Assembly (NCBI RefSeq): GCF_003046795.1
Contig: NZ_PZKN01000020.1
Span: 1-64,000 of the forward strand
DNA: 64,000 nt
Origin: Desulfonatronum sp. SC1
GTDB taxonomy: Bacteria; Desulfobacterota; Desulfovibrionia; Desulfovibrionales; Desulfonatronaceae
Reading direction: 5' to 3'
Shown: in pieces, positions 16,327-25,122 of the stretch
Numbering within the stretch: the first letter of the stretch is position 1
Layout of the letters: each line of letters starts with the position of its first letter
Translations under genes and position numbers: made by a program
Notes under the pieces: generated by a model
Database searches by the model: none
What the model saw: only the letters and a program-made list of their open reading frames with translations
What the model was told of the DNA's origin: nothing

Positions 16327-18573
16327 CTAACGCATTCCCGCCTTGATCCTGTTCAGACGTTGCAGAAAGTCCCGTGTGATGAACGTGGAGTCCTGCTCGT
16401 CGATAACCACATGCGGCGTGATGAACAGAATCAGTTCCGAGTTCTCGAACTGCTTCCGCTCGTATCCAAACAAATACTTCAACAGCGGGATGCGACTCAG
16501 GCCGGGAACGCCGGTGGTGTTTTCCGTTTGGGCCTGCTGTATCAGCCCGCCGATGACTATGGTCTGCTGATCGTTGACGGCCACGGTGGTGGAAGCATGC
16601 CGCGTGGAGATGCGCGGGGCGTCCACGCCCGGCACCGGGGTGGATGAAACCTGGCTGACTTCCTGGGAAATCTCCATGCGCACCATGCCCTGCTTGTTGA
16701 TTTTGGGCGTGACCTTGAGAATGATACCGGTATCTCGATACTGGATGGTGGTTTCCGTGGATCGCCTATTTGGGTCAGTGTCGTCGTGACGGGTCAGCCT
16801 GGAGGTGGGAATGGGCACCTCCTCGCCGATATTGATCACCGCGGGCTTGTTGTCCGAGGCCAAAAGCGTGGGTGAGGACAAGACACGCACATGGCCGTCC
16901 TGGGCCGAAGCCTTCAAGGCCGCCCGCATACGACTCGTGCTCGCCACCACATAAGAAAGACCGGAAGTGATGGAAGCAGCTCCCGTGGGATCAATGAAAA
17001 TCCCGCCGATACCCGTATCCAGGCTCATGTTCTGATGTACGCCGTCCCGGTAGCCGAGCATCTGCCATTCCATGCCCAAGCGCATATCCTCGGTCAACAT
17101 GACCTCGGCGATAAGCACTTCAATGAGCACCTGCCTGGGATATTGATCCAGTTTCTCAATAATGGACATGATCTTCGGATAATCCACCGTGCTGCACCGG
17201 ATCAATACGGCGTTATTGGGTTCGTCCACCACGAACACAACCGGGCCGGACAGCTTTCCGCTGGCTGAAGCCGCATCCCCCACAGGTGTCGGGAAGGGGG
17301 CGTCCCGAATCAAGGGCGGCAACTCAGCGGTGAGCACCTCGGGTCCCGGCCGGGCCGGATCAGCCGGAGGAGTCTCGGCTGTTGAAGGAAATCTTCGCCC
17401 CCTGTCCTCGTCGTCGGTCGGTTCAACATATTCAAAAAGCCCTTGGAGGCTGGCCACGATTTCCGAGGCATTGCCGTACTGGACGTAATAGACGTAAACC
17501 CCCTGGCCGTATTGTTCCTGGATGTGCACCGGCAGTTCACGATCCAGCTCACGCACCCAGGCATCGATAAACTCCAACACCTGCTCATCCCGGGTCAAGG
17601 CCAAAAGGGTATTCAGCCGGGCCAGGGGCAGAAAAGACACCCGAGCGCGCACTCCCGGCTGATCCGAGCCAAGACCGAAGGTTTTGGCCACCTCCTCCAA
17701 TTCCTTGGCGGCATCCTCAGCCTGGACGTACTCCAGGAAGTAGGTCGCGGCCCGAATCTCCGCGAATACGCTCTCATCAAACACCGCGATCAAATCAGCG
17801 ATCTTGCTCTGAGAGTGGGGGAAGTCGCAGACCAGCATGATGCCGTTGGCGTCATGGGCATACACCTGGGCCCCTTCGGACAAATAAGGCCTGATGATGG
17901 TTGTCATTTCCGTGGCTGAGATGAAGTGCAACCGGAAGGCTTGAATCATTTGCCCGCGGCGCGGGGAAAGGCCGCCCTCGGGAAAAAGGACCACGCCTCC
18001 TGGAAGCAGACTCGGGGCCCTGGCCAGGGGCATGATTTCCAAAATGCCGTCCACATTCGACATGACCATCCCGTTGATGCGCAGAATGCCCGCCAGCAGA
18101 TCCAGCATCTGGTCCGGACGAAAAGAGTCCGACACCGTCAAGGACACTCTGCCAGACACCTGGGGATGCAGAATATAGTCCGCACCCAGCAGGCTCATGA
18201 ACAATCGAATGACCTCCACCAGGTCCGCGTCGTAAAAATTCATGGATAACGGCTGAGCATCACCGACCGCGTCGTCCGAAGGGCTTACAGCCTCTTGCGC
18301 TGCCAGGCGCTGAGGCGGCCCTGCCATGGCCTGACGGATTCGTTCGTTGAATTCGCGATTCTGCTCTCCCAACTGCCTGAAAATTTCAGAAGCCTCAGGG
18401 CGAACAATGCCCGGCTCCGTCGAGACCACTTTTGCGCGAGGGTCGTCTGCTTCAGGCTTTTTTCCCACAACCGGACCAGGCAACGTGGCCATGTCTCGCG
18501 GAGCCGGTGCCACGGACGAACATGATAGTGTGCATAGCAGCAGCAGGATCAACAACAAGCAATGCTTGGGCAT
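16327..18573 (-). CDS. gspD: Type II secretion secretin GspD
   Basis: 748 residues from ATG 18573, which has AAGGA upstream and starts a lipoprotein-like signal (LLLILLLLCTLSC). The upstream in-frame ATG at 18627 would bury this signal. It forms the outer-membrane exit pore. An N0 domain (MNFYDADLVEVIRLFMSLLGADY) is followed by N1-N3-type KH repeats and the secretin barrel with VPIPTSRL and the closing GVPGLSRIPLLKYLFGY. A Pro/Asp-rich linker sits between N2 and N3. The lipobox is imperfect, so lipidation is uncertain. Confidence 0.92.
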   Translation of the reverse strand: MPKHCLLLILLLLCTLSCSSVAPAPRDMATLPGPVVGKKPEADDPRAKVVSTEPGIVRPEASEIFRQLGEQNREFNERIRQAMAGPPQRLAAQEAVSPSDDAVGDAQPLSMNFYDADLVEVIRLFMSLLGADYILHPQVSGRVSLTVSDSFRPDQMLDLLAGILRINGMVMSNVDGILEIMPLARAPSLLPGGVVLFPEGGLSPRRGQMIQAFRLHFISATEMTTIIRPYLSEGAQVYAHDANGIMLVCDFPHSQSKIADLIAVFDESVFAEIRAATYFLEYVQAEDAAKELEEVAKTFGLGSDQPGVRARVSFLPLARLNTLLALTRDEQVLEFIDAWVRELDRELPVHIQEQYGQGVYVYYVQYGNASEIVASLQGLFEYVEPTDDEDRGRRFPSTAETPPADPARPGPEVLTAELPPLIRDAPFPTPVGDAASASGKLSGPVVFVVDEPNNAVLIRCSTVDYPKIMSIIEKLDQYPRQVLIEVLIAEVMLTEDMRLGMEWQMLGYRDGVHQNMSLDTGIGGIFIDPTGAASITSGLSYVVASTSRMRAALKASAQDGHVRVLSSPTLLASDNKPAVINIGEEVPIPTSRLTRHDDTDPNRRSTETTIQYRDTGIILKVTPKINKQGMVRMEISQEVSQVSSTPVPGVDAPRISTRHASTTVAVNDQQTIVIGGLIQQAQTENTTGVPGLSRIPLLKYLFGYERKQFENSELILFITPHVVIDEQDSTFITRDFLQRLNRIKAGMR

Positions 18574-18630
18574 GCAGAATCCTTGAAAAGGTTGATATGG
18601 ATCCCAACCGTCAATCAAACAGGGCACGAC

Positions 18631-19404
18631 CTACTCAACAGGCTGGAATACGGGACCGGACGGCGTGCTGATTCGACGCAACCGGCCCTCTTTGGCTAAT
18701 CTCTCTCGCTCTTCCAACGACTCAGGAATATCCTCCACGCGCCTGACTGGTTCATTCTCGCCGGCAGTGGCCGAAGGGGCGGACTGGGCGTTCATCCTGG
18801 TGCTTTGTTGCGGGCCCCGCGGCGGCTCCGTTCGCATGTGCTCATAGAGACCGATGACATGTTCCCGTCCCTGGGCGTCCACCAGCACAACGGAGTCTTG
18901 TTCGAGTTTTTTAAGCACAAAGTAGAATGATTCGCCGCGCTCCCCCTCATCCCGAGCTGTCTCGCCCTCCTCCAATATCCGATGTTTCTGCCTGGAGGCA
19001 AAACGCTCAAAATATACCAAGGCTGTTTTCCGGTCCGGCACGATACTCGTCCCATAGAGCCTTATCCCAGTGGTATCCGGCAGAAAAGTCTGGGCTTGGG
19101 GCTCTGCCTGGGGCGCATCGCCGGCAACTGACGGAGGAGGCGACCATGCTCTGCGTTCAGAAGAAAAAAGGTTTTTATCCGTGACAATAGCGTACTGGGC
19201 TGAGCCCATAGACGGATCAGGAAACAACAACCGCAATTCCTGCGAAAGCATCGCGGAAACCACGTCCGCGCGTTCCTCCCCGTTGCCTGGAGAGGCGTCC
19301 GTCCAGGCATCGTAAGAACTCCAGGTCCCCCAGGCCAAGACCAGGAATCCCGTGAAGAACACGACGTTGAGCACCATGCTGGGACTGAGGCTACGCTTCA
19401 TCAT
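18631..19404 (-). CDS. gspC: Type II secretion inner-membrane protein GspC-like
   Basis: 257 residues with a short cytoplasmic N-terminus, one membrane segment (VLNVVFFTGFLVLAWGTW) and a periplasmic HR-type region (YAIVTDKNLFSSERR ... LYGTSIVPDRKTALVYF ... VVLVDAQGREHVIGLY). GspC links the inner-membrane platform to the secretin and helps to select substrates. The C-terminal ~50 residues are charged and low in complexity; no PDZ domain is visible. Position directly before gspD supports the call. Confidence 0.75.
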   Translation of the reverse strand: MMKRSLSPSMVLNVVFFTGFLVLAWGTWSSYDAWTDASPGNGEERADVVSAMLSQELRLLFPDPSMGSAQYAIVTDKNLFSSERRAWSPPPSVAGDAPQAEPQAQTFLPDTTGIRLYGTSIVPDRKTALVYFERFASRQKHRILEEGETARDEGERGESFYFVLKKLEQDSVVLVDAQGREHVIGLYEHMRTEPPRGPQQSTRMNAQSAPSATAGENEPVRRVEDIPESLEERERLAKEGRLRRISTPSGPVFQPVE

Positions 19405-19482
19405 TTTTCTTCACCTCAAACGGACTTCAGGCAAATTGCCCATGGCATCCCCAATTTCTCGCTTCCCACGTAAACCTTCGCC

Positions 19483-20067
19483 TCACAGCAACGTCCAGCA
19501 GGTAAGTTGGGCATTGAAGTAATAGTAGCGCTTCTCATGCGGGCTGATGATCTTGATTTCCACTTCGTCAAAAAAAATGAAACGCCGACCGTGCTCAACA
19601 CGTTCCATGAAATTTTGAATACCCCCGATCTCCGCCCTGGTATTGATCGCCATGCGCATCTCACCGAGCCCTCCCCTTTCCACCACCGGGAGGACCCGCA
19701 TGCTGAGAATACTGACTCCGGATGCATCGGCCCATTCATTGACAATGTTCTGAAACATGGCTTCGGAAAGAGGAAGCGTGCCGGCTTTGACCAGCCTGGC
19801 ATCCACCACCTCTTCCCTCAGGCCGACAACCTCGGCATGCAGCCCGGCATACTTCTCGCCACTGATGATGTCCCGCTTCAGCCGTTGGTGTTCCAACCCT
19901 CTCATGTCAATAGCCTCATCCAGTGCACGGCTGTACGCATCGAAACTCACGACGGCCATATTCACGAGTACCGCCAGCCCGAGAACGAGGCAGGACGCCA
20001 ACAACAGCCGCAGCCTGAGGGGTGCGTCGCGCAACCATTTCAGTTTCTGACTCGTCGAGATTTTCAA
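19483..20067 (-). CDS. gspM: Type II secretion platform protein GspM-like
   Basis: 194 residues with one N-terminal membrane segment (LRLLLASCLVLGLAVLVNMAVV), then a coiled-coil-prone stretch and a small ferredoxin-like periplasmic domain. The start overlaps the stop of gspL by four bases, implying translational coupling. The call rests on topology and position; sequence conservation in this family is low. Confidence 0.7.
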   Translation of the reverse strand: MKISTSQKLKWLRDAPLRLRLLLASCLVLGLAVLVNMAVVSFDAYSRALDEAIDMRGLEHQRLKRDIISGEKYAGLHAEVVGLREEVVDARLVKAGTLPLSEAMFQNIVNEWADASGVSILSMRVLPVVERGGLGEMRMAINTRAEIGGIQNFMERVEHGRRFIFFDEVEIKIISPHEKRYYYFNAQLTCWTLL

Positions 20068-21365
20068 TGGACCACTTCCGCGCTGATTTGAAAGACATCC
20101 TTGTTGTGAGACTTCGTCACCGGCGACTCGAAGCGCACCTCACGGAAGAGCGGGGAATTCTCCATCGCTTCGATGATGCTGGTGGCTGAATCTGCTCGCC
20201 CCTGGATGCGTACGCGACCTTGGCTAAAAACAAACGACTCCAGCCAAGCGTTTCCGGGAAGCACCTGGGTCATTTCATGCAGCAGTTCCATGACCCGAGG
20301 CCGGAGCTTGGCGTTCTTGGAAACATCTTTCATGAAATCAGAAACATCCTGAATTTCCGAACGTTTTTCAGCAATGATATCTGCTTGCGGTTTCATCCGG
20401 GAAATTTCCGCCTCAAGCTTGTGAAGATGCGCTTTCTTTCCGAAAAGCCCTCCAAACGGATAGGCTGTCAACGCCAGGAGAAACAATACCGCCAAGCCGA
20501 CCCGCAACCACAGGGATATCCTCTGCTTTGCCGCCACCCCCGGCCGCTCCAGGGCAATCCGATATGGAGCTTTTTCCAGAAGCGCCCTGGAAAACTCGGG
20601 AACGACCTCTTCAACCTTGCCGTCTTGCAGGCCCAAACCCTCAAGGAGATCCTGGGAGGACATGGCGCATTCCCAGGCGAAAATCCATTCAGGCGGTTGC
20701 GGACGATTCATGAGCACTGGGCTGATGGAACGCAAAAAATCGACTATTGTCCCGCCGACCGGCATGTCGTCCCAGACATGAAAAACAACTCGCCCTTTTT
20801 CCAGGAGCAGGGCTTCGGCCATGCTGTTGTCTCCGTGGACATAGACTCCGTCCCGGCCATGCACTCTGGCAATATATACCAGAGAGGGAAAGACCCCGGC
20901 AGGAAAAATACCGACCTGGCCCAAGGCCGTTGACAAGGATTGCAATGCGCTTTCTTCAATCACCGAGACTTCAAGGTCAAGGCCGTTGCCGCTGCCACTG
21001 CCGCTATGCCTTGCATATCCCACACGGGCCTGGGAAAGATCAAAGGGAACATGGCGCATGAGCGAGAACCGCACGGCCTGGTCGAGGCTGTCGGCTGCGG
21101 CAGCGGGAAAATGCAGATTGACGAGAATAAAGTATTTCAACGGCAATCCCAGGTGCCAAACATCCTCCGACCCGGGCAGCAAGGTTGTGCCGATGTGCGC
21201 GCGGGACGGGGGGTTATTATCCTGGGTGGAGGCGACTTCCACTTTTTGAGCTGATGCCTTCCGGAGTCCGAAATAGGGTACCGTGCAGTATGCAGCGATC
21301 TTGTCATGCCACAAGAACAAGGCATGAGTGTTGGGAAAAAACAGGGACAGGATCGTGGAGATCAT
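20064..21365 (-). CDS. gspL: Type II secretion platform protein GspL-like
   Basis: 433 residues. The cytoplasmic N-terminal half (about 1-285) has an actin-like/PilM-style pattern, followed by a single membrane segment (ISLWLRVGLAVLFLLALTAYPF) and a periplasmic PilN/GspL-like domain. GspL recruits the GspE ATPase to the membrane. The gene begins six bases after the gspK stop and overlaps gspM. The weak ribosome site fits translational coupling. Confidence 0.78.
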   Translation of the reverse strand: MISTILSLFFPNTHALFLWHDKIAAYCTVPYFGLRKASAQKVEVASTQDNNPPSRAHIGTTLLPGSEDVWHLGLPLKYFILVNLHFPAAAADSLDQAVRFSLMRHVPFDLSQARVGYARHSGSGSGNGLDLEVSVIEESALQSLSTALGQVGIFPAGVFPSLVYIARVHGRDGVYVHGDNSMAEALLLEKGRVVFHVWDDMPVGGTIVDFLRSISPVLMNRPQPPEWIFAWECAMSSQDLLEGLGLQDGKVEEVVPEFSRALLEKAPYRIALERPGVAAKQRISLWLRVGLAVLFLLALTAYPFGGLFGKKAHLHKLEAEISRMKPQADIIAEKRSEIQDVSDFMKDVSKNAKLRPRVMELLHEMTQVLPGNAWLESFVFSQGRVRIQGRADSATSIIEAMENSPLFREVRFESPVTKSHNKDVFQISAEVVH

Positions 21366-21370
21366 TATGG

Positions 21371-22288
21371 CTACAAGTCCAGTTCGCTGCGCAGGGACCG
21401 CCCGGGAAGGCCTGAGACGAAGTCAACGACCCGGGCTTCAAGAGTGACACGAGATATCGGCAACACATCGAAATACTGCGTTAATTGCTGATAATCTCTG
21501 TATTCCACATGTGGAGCGATGTCGGGCATGTTCTTGATGGGTTTGGTGCTGCGTTGTGCAACGATGGAATCAATAGTCTCCTGCCGGATGTCCGGAACAA
21601 GGGCCAGGGACCGAGGAGAAGCGCTATTGATATCAAGTGTTGGACCTTGCCCCGAAACAGTCAAAAAATCAATCAAACCGGGCGTCTCATCAGTGCCCTG
21701 AAACAAAGGGCGGTCCACACCCCGGATCAGCAGCAGTTCTTCGATGCTTTCCAAAGGACCGTTCTTGGCCGGGTAAGGGTGCTCCAAGGCCATGTAATAT
21801 GGTGTTTCAGCACCTTCGATACGCCGCAGATCATCCTCGTCGATCCAGTCCAGAATGGAGTTCGCCACGCGTGTTGTCTGTGTGCCGTACTCCAGGCCGC
21901 AAGCAGTCAGCACTTTCTCCAGCATGTGAAGGTCAATGCTGTTCACGTTCCATTTGCCCGCCTCGGAGACAACCCTCACCTCGACCTCAACTCCATCCAC
22001 AACCAATTCATACGGTTCATGACGGGGATGGAAAAGATGTTCTTGAGCTTCATGGGCCTGCTCCTCGGGAGCGGATTCGGCGATCTGCAACAGTAGTTCC
22101 TGGTTGGCCAGATACTTGAGCAGGCCGTGCTCGGCCTTGGTCAACGCGGAGCGCAACACGTGGGATTCCGTGATCAAGCGCTCGTTGGTCATGCTCCGCT
22201 CAGCGCCCAATCTCGAGGTGGTGGCGTAGTTCAGGGCGAACACGGACAGAAGCATGGCCACCCAGAGCACGGCGATGAGGATGAAGCC
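21371..22288 (-). CDS. gspK: Minor pseudopilin GspK, 5' end disrupted
   Basis: The mature protein is clear: the prepilin cleavage motif G/FILIAVLWVAMLL starts at 22288, followed by the GspK-type helical insert (ILDWIDEDDLRRIEG) and a tail matching helix-hairpin-helix-type pilin tips. However, the frame upstream has no ATG, GTG or TTG before a TAA at 22364-22366. An ATG at 22356 after AAAGGGGGG lies in another frame, so a one-base indel (for example in the AAAAAG run near 22331-22336) may separate the leader from the body. The leader region is built of TCAACCATCAG-like repeats. This is either a true frameshift, a sequencing error or a rare start codon. Confidence 0.75.
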   Translation of the reverse strand, partial: GFILIAVLWVAMLLSVFALNYATTSRLGAERSMTNERLITESHVLRSALTKAEHGLLKYLANQELLLQIAESAPEEQAHEAQEHLFHPRHEPYELVVDGVEVEVRVVSEAGKWNVNSIDLHMLEKVLTACGLEYGTQTTRVANSILDWIDEDDLRRIEGAETPYYMALEHPYPAKNGPLESIEELLLIRGVDRPLFQGTDETPGLIDFLTVSGQGPTLDINSASPRSLALVPDIRQETIDSIVAQRSTKPIKNMPDIAPHVEYRDYQQLTQYFDVLPISRVTLEARVVDFVSGLPGRSLRSELDL

Positions 22289-22380
22289 GTTTTGGGCGGT
22301 TGATGGTTGATCGCTGATGGTTGATCGTTGCTTTTTACGACTGCCGAAGATGACATCCCCCCTTTAATGGACCCAAACTC

Positions 22381-23214
22381 CTACAGAGCGCCCCGGCCCG
22401 GCACGAGCAGCAGCCGGAGCGGTTCGTCACCTTCCCGACTAAACAACATCTGGACCTGCTGCGGCCATTCTTTGCTCACCCATGCCTCAAGCTCAAGCGC
22501 ATTTTCCGGCTCTCGCAGGGCTTGTGTTCCTGGGCGATCCCCGGGCGGCCCGGCAAAAGGGTCGACCGTGTCCGCGGCAAAGGAAAAATCCAGGACATCG
22601 AAGCCTTCCGCAATGCGCACCGCCTGGTGCCGCAAAGCCTCCGGCGGGAGATACACGGCCCGCGCGGCCTCGCTGGATGCTTGAAAACGGCGCACTTCCC
22701 GCAACAACCCGGGCTGCGGCTCAGGGACCTTGTAAAGATACACCCCCATCTGCTCGGGGTCCTTGAGTCCCTGATCCACGAACAAGCAGACGAAAAACAA
22801 GGCCTTGTCCTGGCGGCGCAGGGCGCCGAAGCCGTTGCGAGTGACATAAAACAACGTCTTCGCCCCCCCGGCGAAAAAGGCGAGGGAAGCGCCCTCCCAA
22901 AGCGTGGTATACGGCGCCATGCCCGCGAAATCCCTTTCCAGCAGGCGCAGCATGGCCTCCTCCCGCCGGACCTCCTCGGTGTCCGAGCCCTGCCGTTCCC
23001 AGACGCGCACGCCCAGGGCAAAAGACGCATAGATCACCACAACGACCATGGCCGTGATGGTCAAGGCAATGATCAGTTCCAACAGGGTGAAGCCGTGACA
23101 AGGGGACGGGGCGGTTGATGGTTGTTGGCTGATGGCTGATGGTTTGGCGGGCATGTGTCGTGCAATGCAGTCAGGCGGGTTTAATGGCGTATGTTTCATG
23201 TCCATCGTGGTCAC
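22381..23214 (-). CDS. gspJ: Minor pseudopilin GspJ
   Basis: 277 residues. The prepilin signature G/FTLLELIIALTITAMVVVVIYASF starts near residue 42, with E at +5. The leader is unusually long and contains SAISQQPSTA, closely matching the leader of the next gene (STISDQPSTA), because both are encoded by the same TCAACCATCAG-like repeat. The true start may be a later Met (MKHTPL or MPAKPS). The body has the GspJ-type beta region with WPQQVQMLF near the C-terminus. It lies between gspI and gspK. Confidence 0.78.
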   Translation of the reverse strand: MTTMDMKHTPLNPPDCIARHMPAKPSAISQQPSTAPSPCHGFTLLELIIALTITAMVVVVIYASFALGVRVWERQGSDTEEVRREEAMLRLLERDFAGMAPYTTLWEGASLAFFAGGAKTLFYVTRNGFGALRRQDKALFFVCLFVDQGLKDPEQMGVYLYKVPEPQPGLLREVRRFQASSEAARAVYLPPEALRHQAVRIAEGFDVLDFSFAADTVDPFAGPPGDRPGTQALREPENALELEAWVSKEWPQQVQMLFSREGDEPLRLLLVPGRGAL

Positions 23215-23233
23215 ACCCCTCCCTGCCGGGAGG

Positions 23234-23716
23234 CTACGCGCCGTCTGCCGGCGGGGAGGCAGAAATGTGGACGGAACGGAAACGGTCGTCGAAAAAGTCA
23301 GGTGCGTGGGCGATATGGCGCTGGATGGTCCTGCCTGGATCGCCCTTTCGGCCGTAATGAAACACGTAAAGGTACAGCTCCTGGGGCAGCCGCAGGGCGA
23401 GCTCGTCCTCCTCGATCGTGGGGCTTGCGATGTCCACGGGATGAATTTCCAAACGCCAAGTCAGGCCGTGAGCTTCACCTTCCCAAGGGAAATCCGGGTC
23501 GCGCACGTCCAGCCGTTGCAGTTCCTCGAAGGCCCGGTCCGCCAGGATCAGTTCCTGAACCAGATCCCGTCCCTTGCGCTCCAGGTTCATGCTCCCGGAA
23601 AGCAGTTGAAAGAACACCGTGACCGTGAGCGAGGTGATAATCACCGCCACCAGGGTCTCCATGAGGGTGAACCCGGCTGGGCATTGGCGGCACAGAGGAC
23701 CACGGAAGTCATTCAC
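23234..23716 (-). CDS. gspI: Minor pseudopilin GspI-like
   Basis: About 160 residues from GTG 23716; an ATG at 23791 would add 25 residues. The cleavage motif is CPAG/FTLMETLVAVIITSLTVTVFFQLL. The length, Glu+5 and place before gspJ fit GspI, the minor pseudopilin of the tip complex. No gspG (major pseudopilin) or gspH precedes it: the upstream neighbour is the SGNH hydrolase gene. Confidence 0.68.
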   Translation of the reverse strand: MNDFRGPLCRQCPAGFTLMETLVAVIITSLTVTVFFQLLSGSMNLERKGRDLVQELILADRAFEELQRLDVRDPDFPWEGEAHGLTWRLEIHPVDIASPTIEEDELALRLPQELYLYVFHYGRKGDPGRTIQRHIAHAPDFFDDRFRSVHISASPPADGA

Positions 23717-23836
23717 TCTGGGCAACGATTCCCCACTCCTCCAGCAAAAGCAAAAAAACCCCAGGTGATAGAGCGCGTTGCCACTGGGCATAAAGTGTCA
23801 AGGAGGCATTTTTCGCTTCTTCTCTCGCTCTGAATA

Positions 23837-24787
23837 TCATTCCTCGTCTAAAAGGAGCATCATCACGCCGGGCAGACTTTTTATCCGGTAGACACCCGTC
23901 ACGGACGTCATCTGACCATTGACGATCTGCACGAGCACCTCGGCCGGCGTGGTCCAGCCTTGAACGTCCTTGAATTCCACTGCATATGTCCCGACAAGAA
24001 TGTCGTTTTCCTTGACGCCGCTTTCCCGCCATGTCTCTGTACCGACGCGCCGCCATTGGGCTCCCATGTTCCGTGCGCCACCTGGTTCGGCGGAAACCAG
24101 CAGAGACCCGGCTTGACAGGAAGGAATCCTCTGGATGGCTCGACTGAATACGTTCGCGATGATCTGCATGCCCGCCTCGTTGGGATGCAATCCGTTCGGA
24201 AAATACCGGCTGTCCCAGTTGAAGGCCTGATCAAGATCCGCCAGCAGAATCCCTTCTTGGCGGACAATGTCCCGAATCATTCTGTTTAGCTCCATGACAG
24301 ACTCGGCCTTCCAGTCCCGCGGCGCAAAAATGGGGGTCAACGTCGCCAGGACGGGGAAGGAATTGTTGTTCTTGGCAAGGATGACCATTATTCTGAGATT
24401 GTTCGCAATGTCGCTGACGGAACGCTCACCGATATCGTTGACCCCATACAATATCGTGACCACCCTCGGCTTGTGCCACACCAAGTAGGTGGGCAGATAG
24501 TACACGCCGTAGGTGCTCCTGCTACCGCTTTGGGCTTGGTTCACCACCTGCATCCCGGTCAAGGCCTGTAAAAGAAAAGGGTACCTGTATTGCATCGAAA
24601 CGCTTTCGCCGGAAGTGATGCTGTCGCCTATGGACAGAATGGTATTCGGATCATTGTCCGCGCAGTAGTCTTTTTGCCACTGCGTAAAAGGAACAACGCC
24701 AACCCCTGCGTCCTTTGGGTTGACCTGTGCATACCCATTTGCGCCACAACATAGAAAAAAAATAAAAATCCACGCGATATGCTTCAT
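23837..24787 (-). CDS. Secreted SGNH/GDSL hydrolase with WRR domain and LPGV-MLLLD tail
   Basis: 316 residues from ATG 24787, which begins a signal peptide cut near GYA-Q. Block I is ILSIGDSITSGES (nucleophile Ser), block III LYGVNDIG, and block V YFPNGLHPNEAG. The residue three before the catalytic His is Asn, where Asp is usual. Residues ~245-305 form the WRR domain (AQWRRVGTETW...GW-TP) also found in two other proteins here. The tail is KSLPGVMMLLLDEE. The family cleaves esters of lipids or acetylated polysaccharides; the substrate is unknown. The gene sits immediately upstream of gspI on the same strand, where gspG/gspH would be expected, and so is a likely type II secretion substrate (inference). 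Confidence 0.82.
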   Translation of the reverse strand: MKHIAWIFIFFLCCGANGYAQVNPKDAGVGVVPFTQWQKDYCADNDPNTILSIGDSITSGESVSMQYRYPFLLQALTGMQVVNQAQSGSRSTYGVYYLPTYLVWHKPRVVTILYGVNDIGERSVSDIANNLRIMVILAKNNNSFPVLATLTPIFAPRDWKAESVMELNRMIRDIVRQEGILLADLDQAFNWDSRYFPNGLHPNEAGMQIIANVFSRAIQRIPSCQAGSLLVSAEPGGARNMGAQWRRVGTETWRESGVKENDILVGTYAVEFKDVQGWTTPAEVLVQIVNGQMTSVTGVYRIKSLPGVMMLLLDEE

Positions 24788-25038
24788 AATACACAATCCT
24801 GTTGTTTTGAAAAAAGTCTGGACCATGCCTTCCCACCTCTACCATGGGGTGAAGTGGCCCCCTTTGTCCAGACAAAAATGAGACGCGTTTAAGATGGAGC
24901 CTGGACTCATTCACAGATGGACGGAACTGTCCTGGGTTAACATTTCCCCCCCTGCCCCGCGGCATTGCGCACGACTGGAAAAGCATGCCTTGAGAATGAT
25001 CGGTGTCAGCACCTGACTTTGACGGCCCCCTGGGCTTT

Positions 25039-25063
25039 GGGAGCAGTCGTTCCGGCTGCTCCC
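25039..25063. terminator. Strong hairpin in the 335-bp gap between the SGNH gene and cysC
   Basis: Perfect 8-bp arms (GGGAGCAG at 25039-25046, CTGCTCCC at 25056-25063) around a 9-base loop, 60 bp after the cysC stop on the minus strand. The T-tract is weak on either strand, so termination is plausible rather than certain. I see nothing else in the gap 24788-25122. Confidence 0.5.
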
Positions 25064-25122
25064 TTGATTAATTGCCCTTTGAGGCGGACACAGGGTAAGC
25101 TTGGCAATTTTGCTGATGATAT

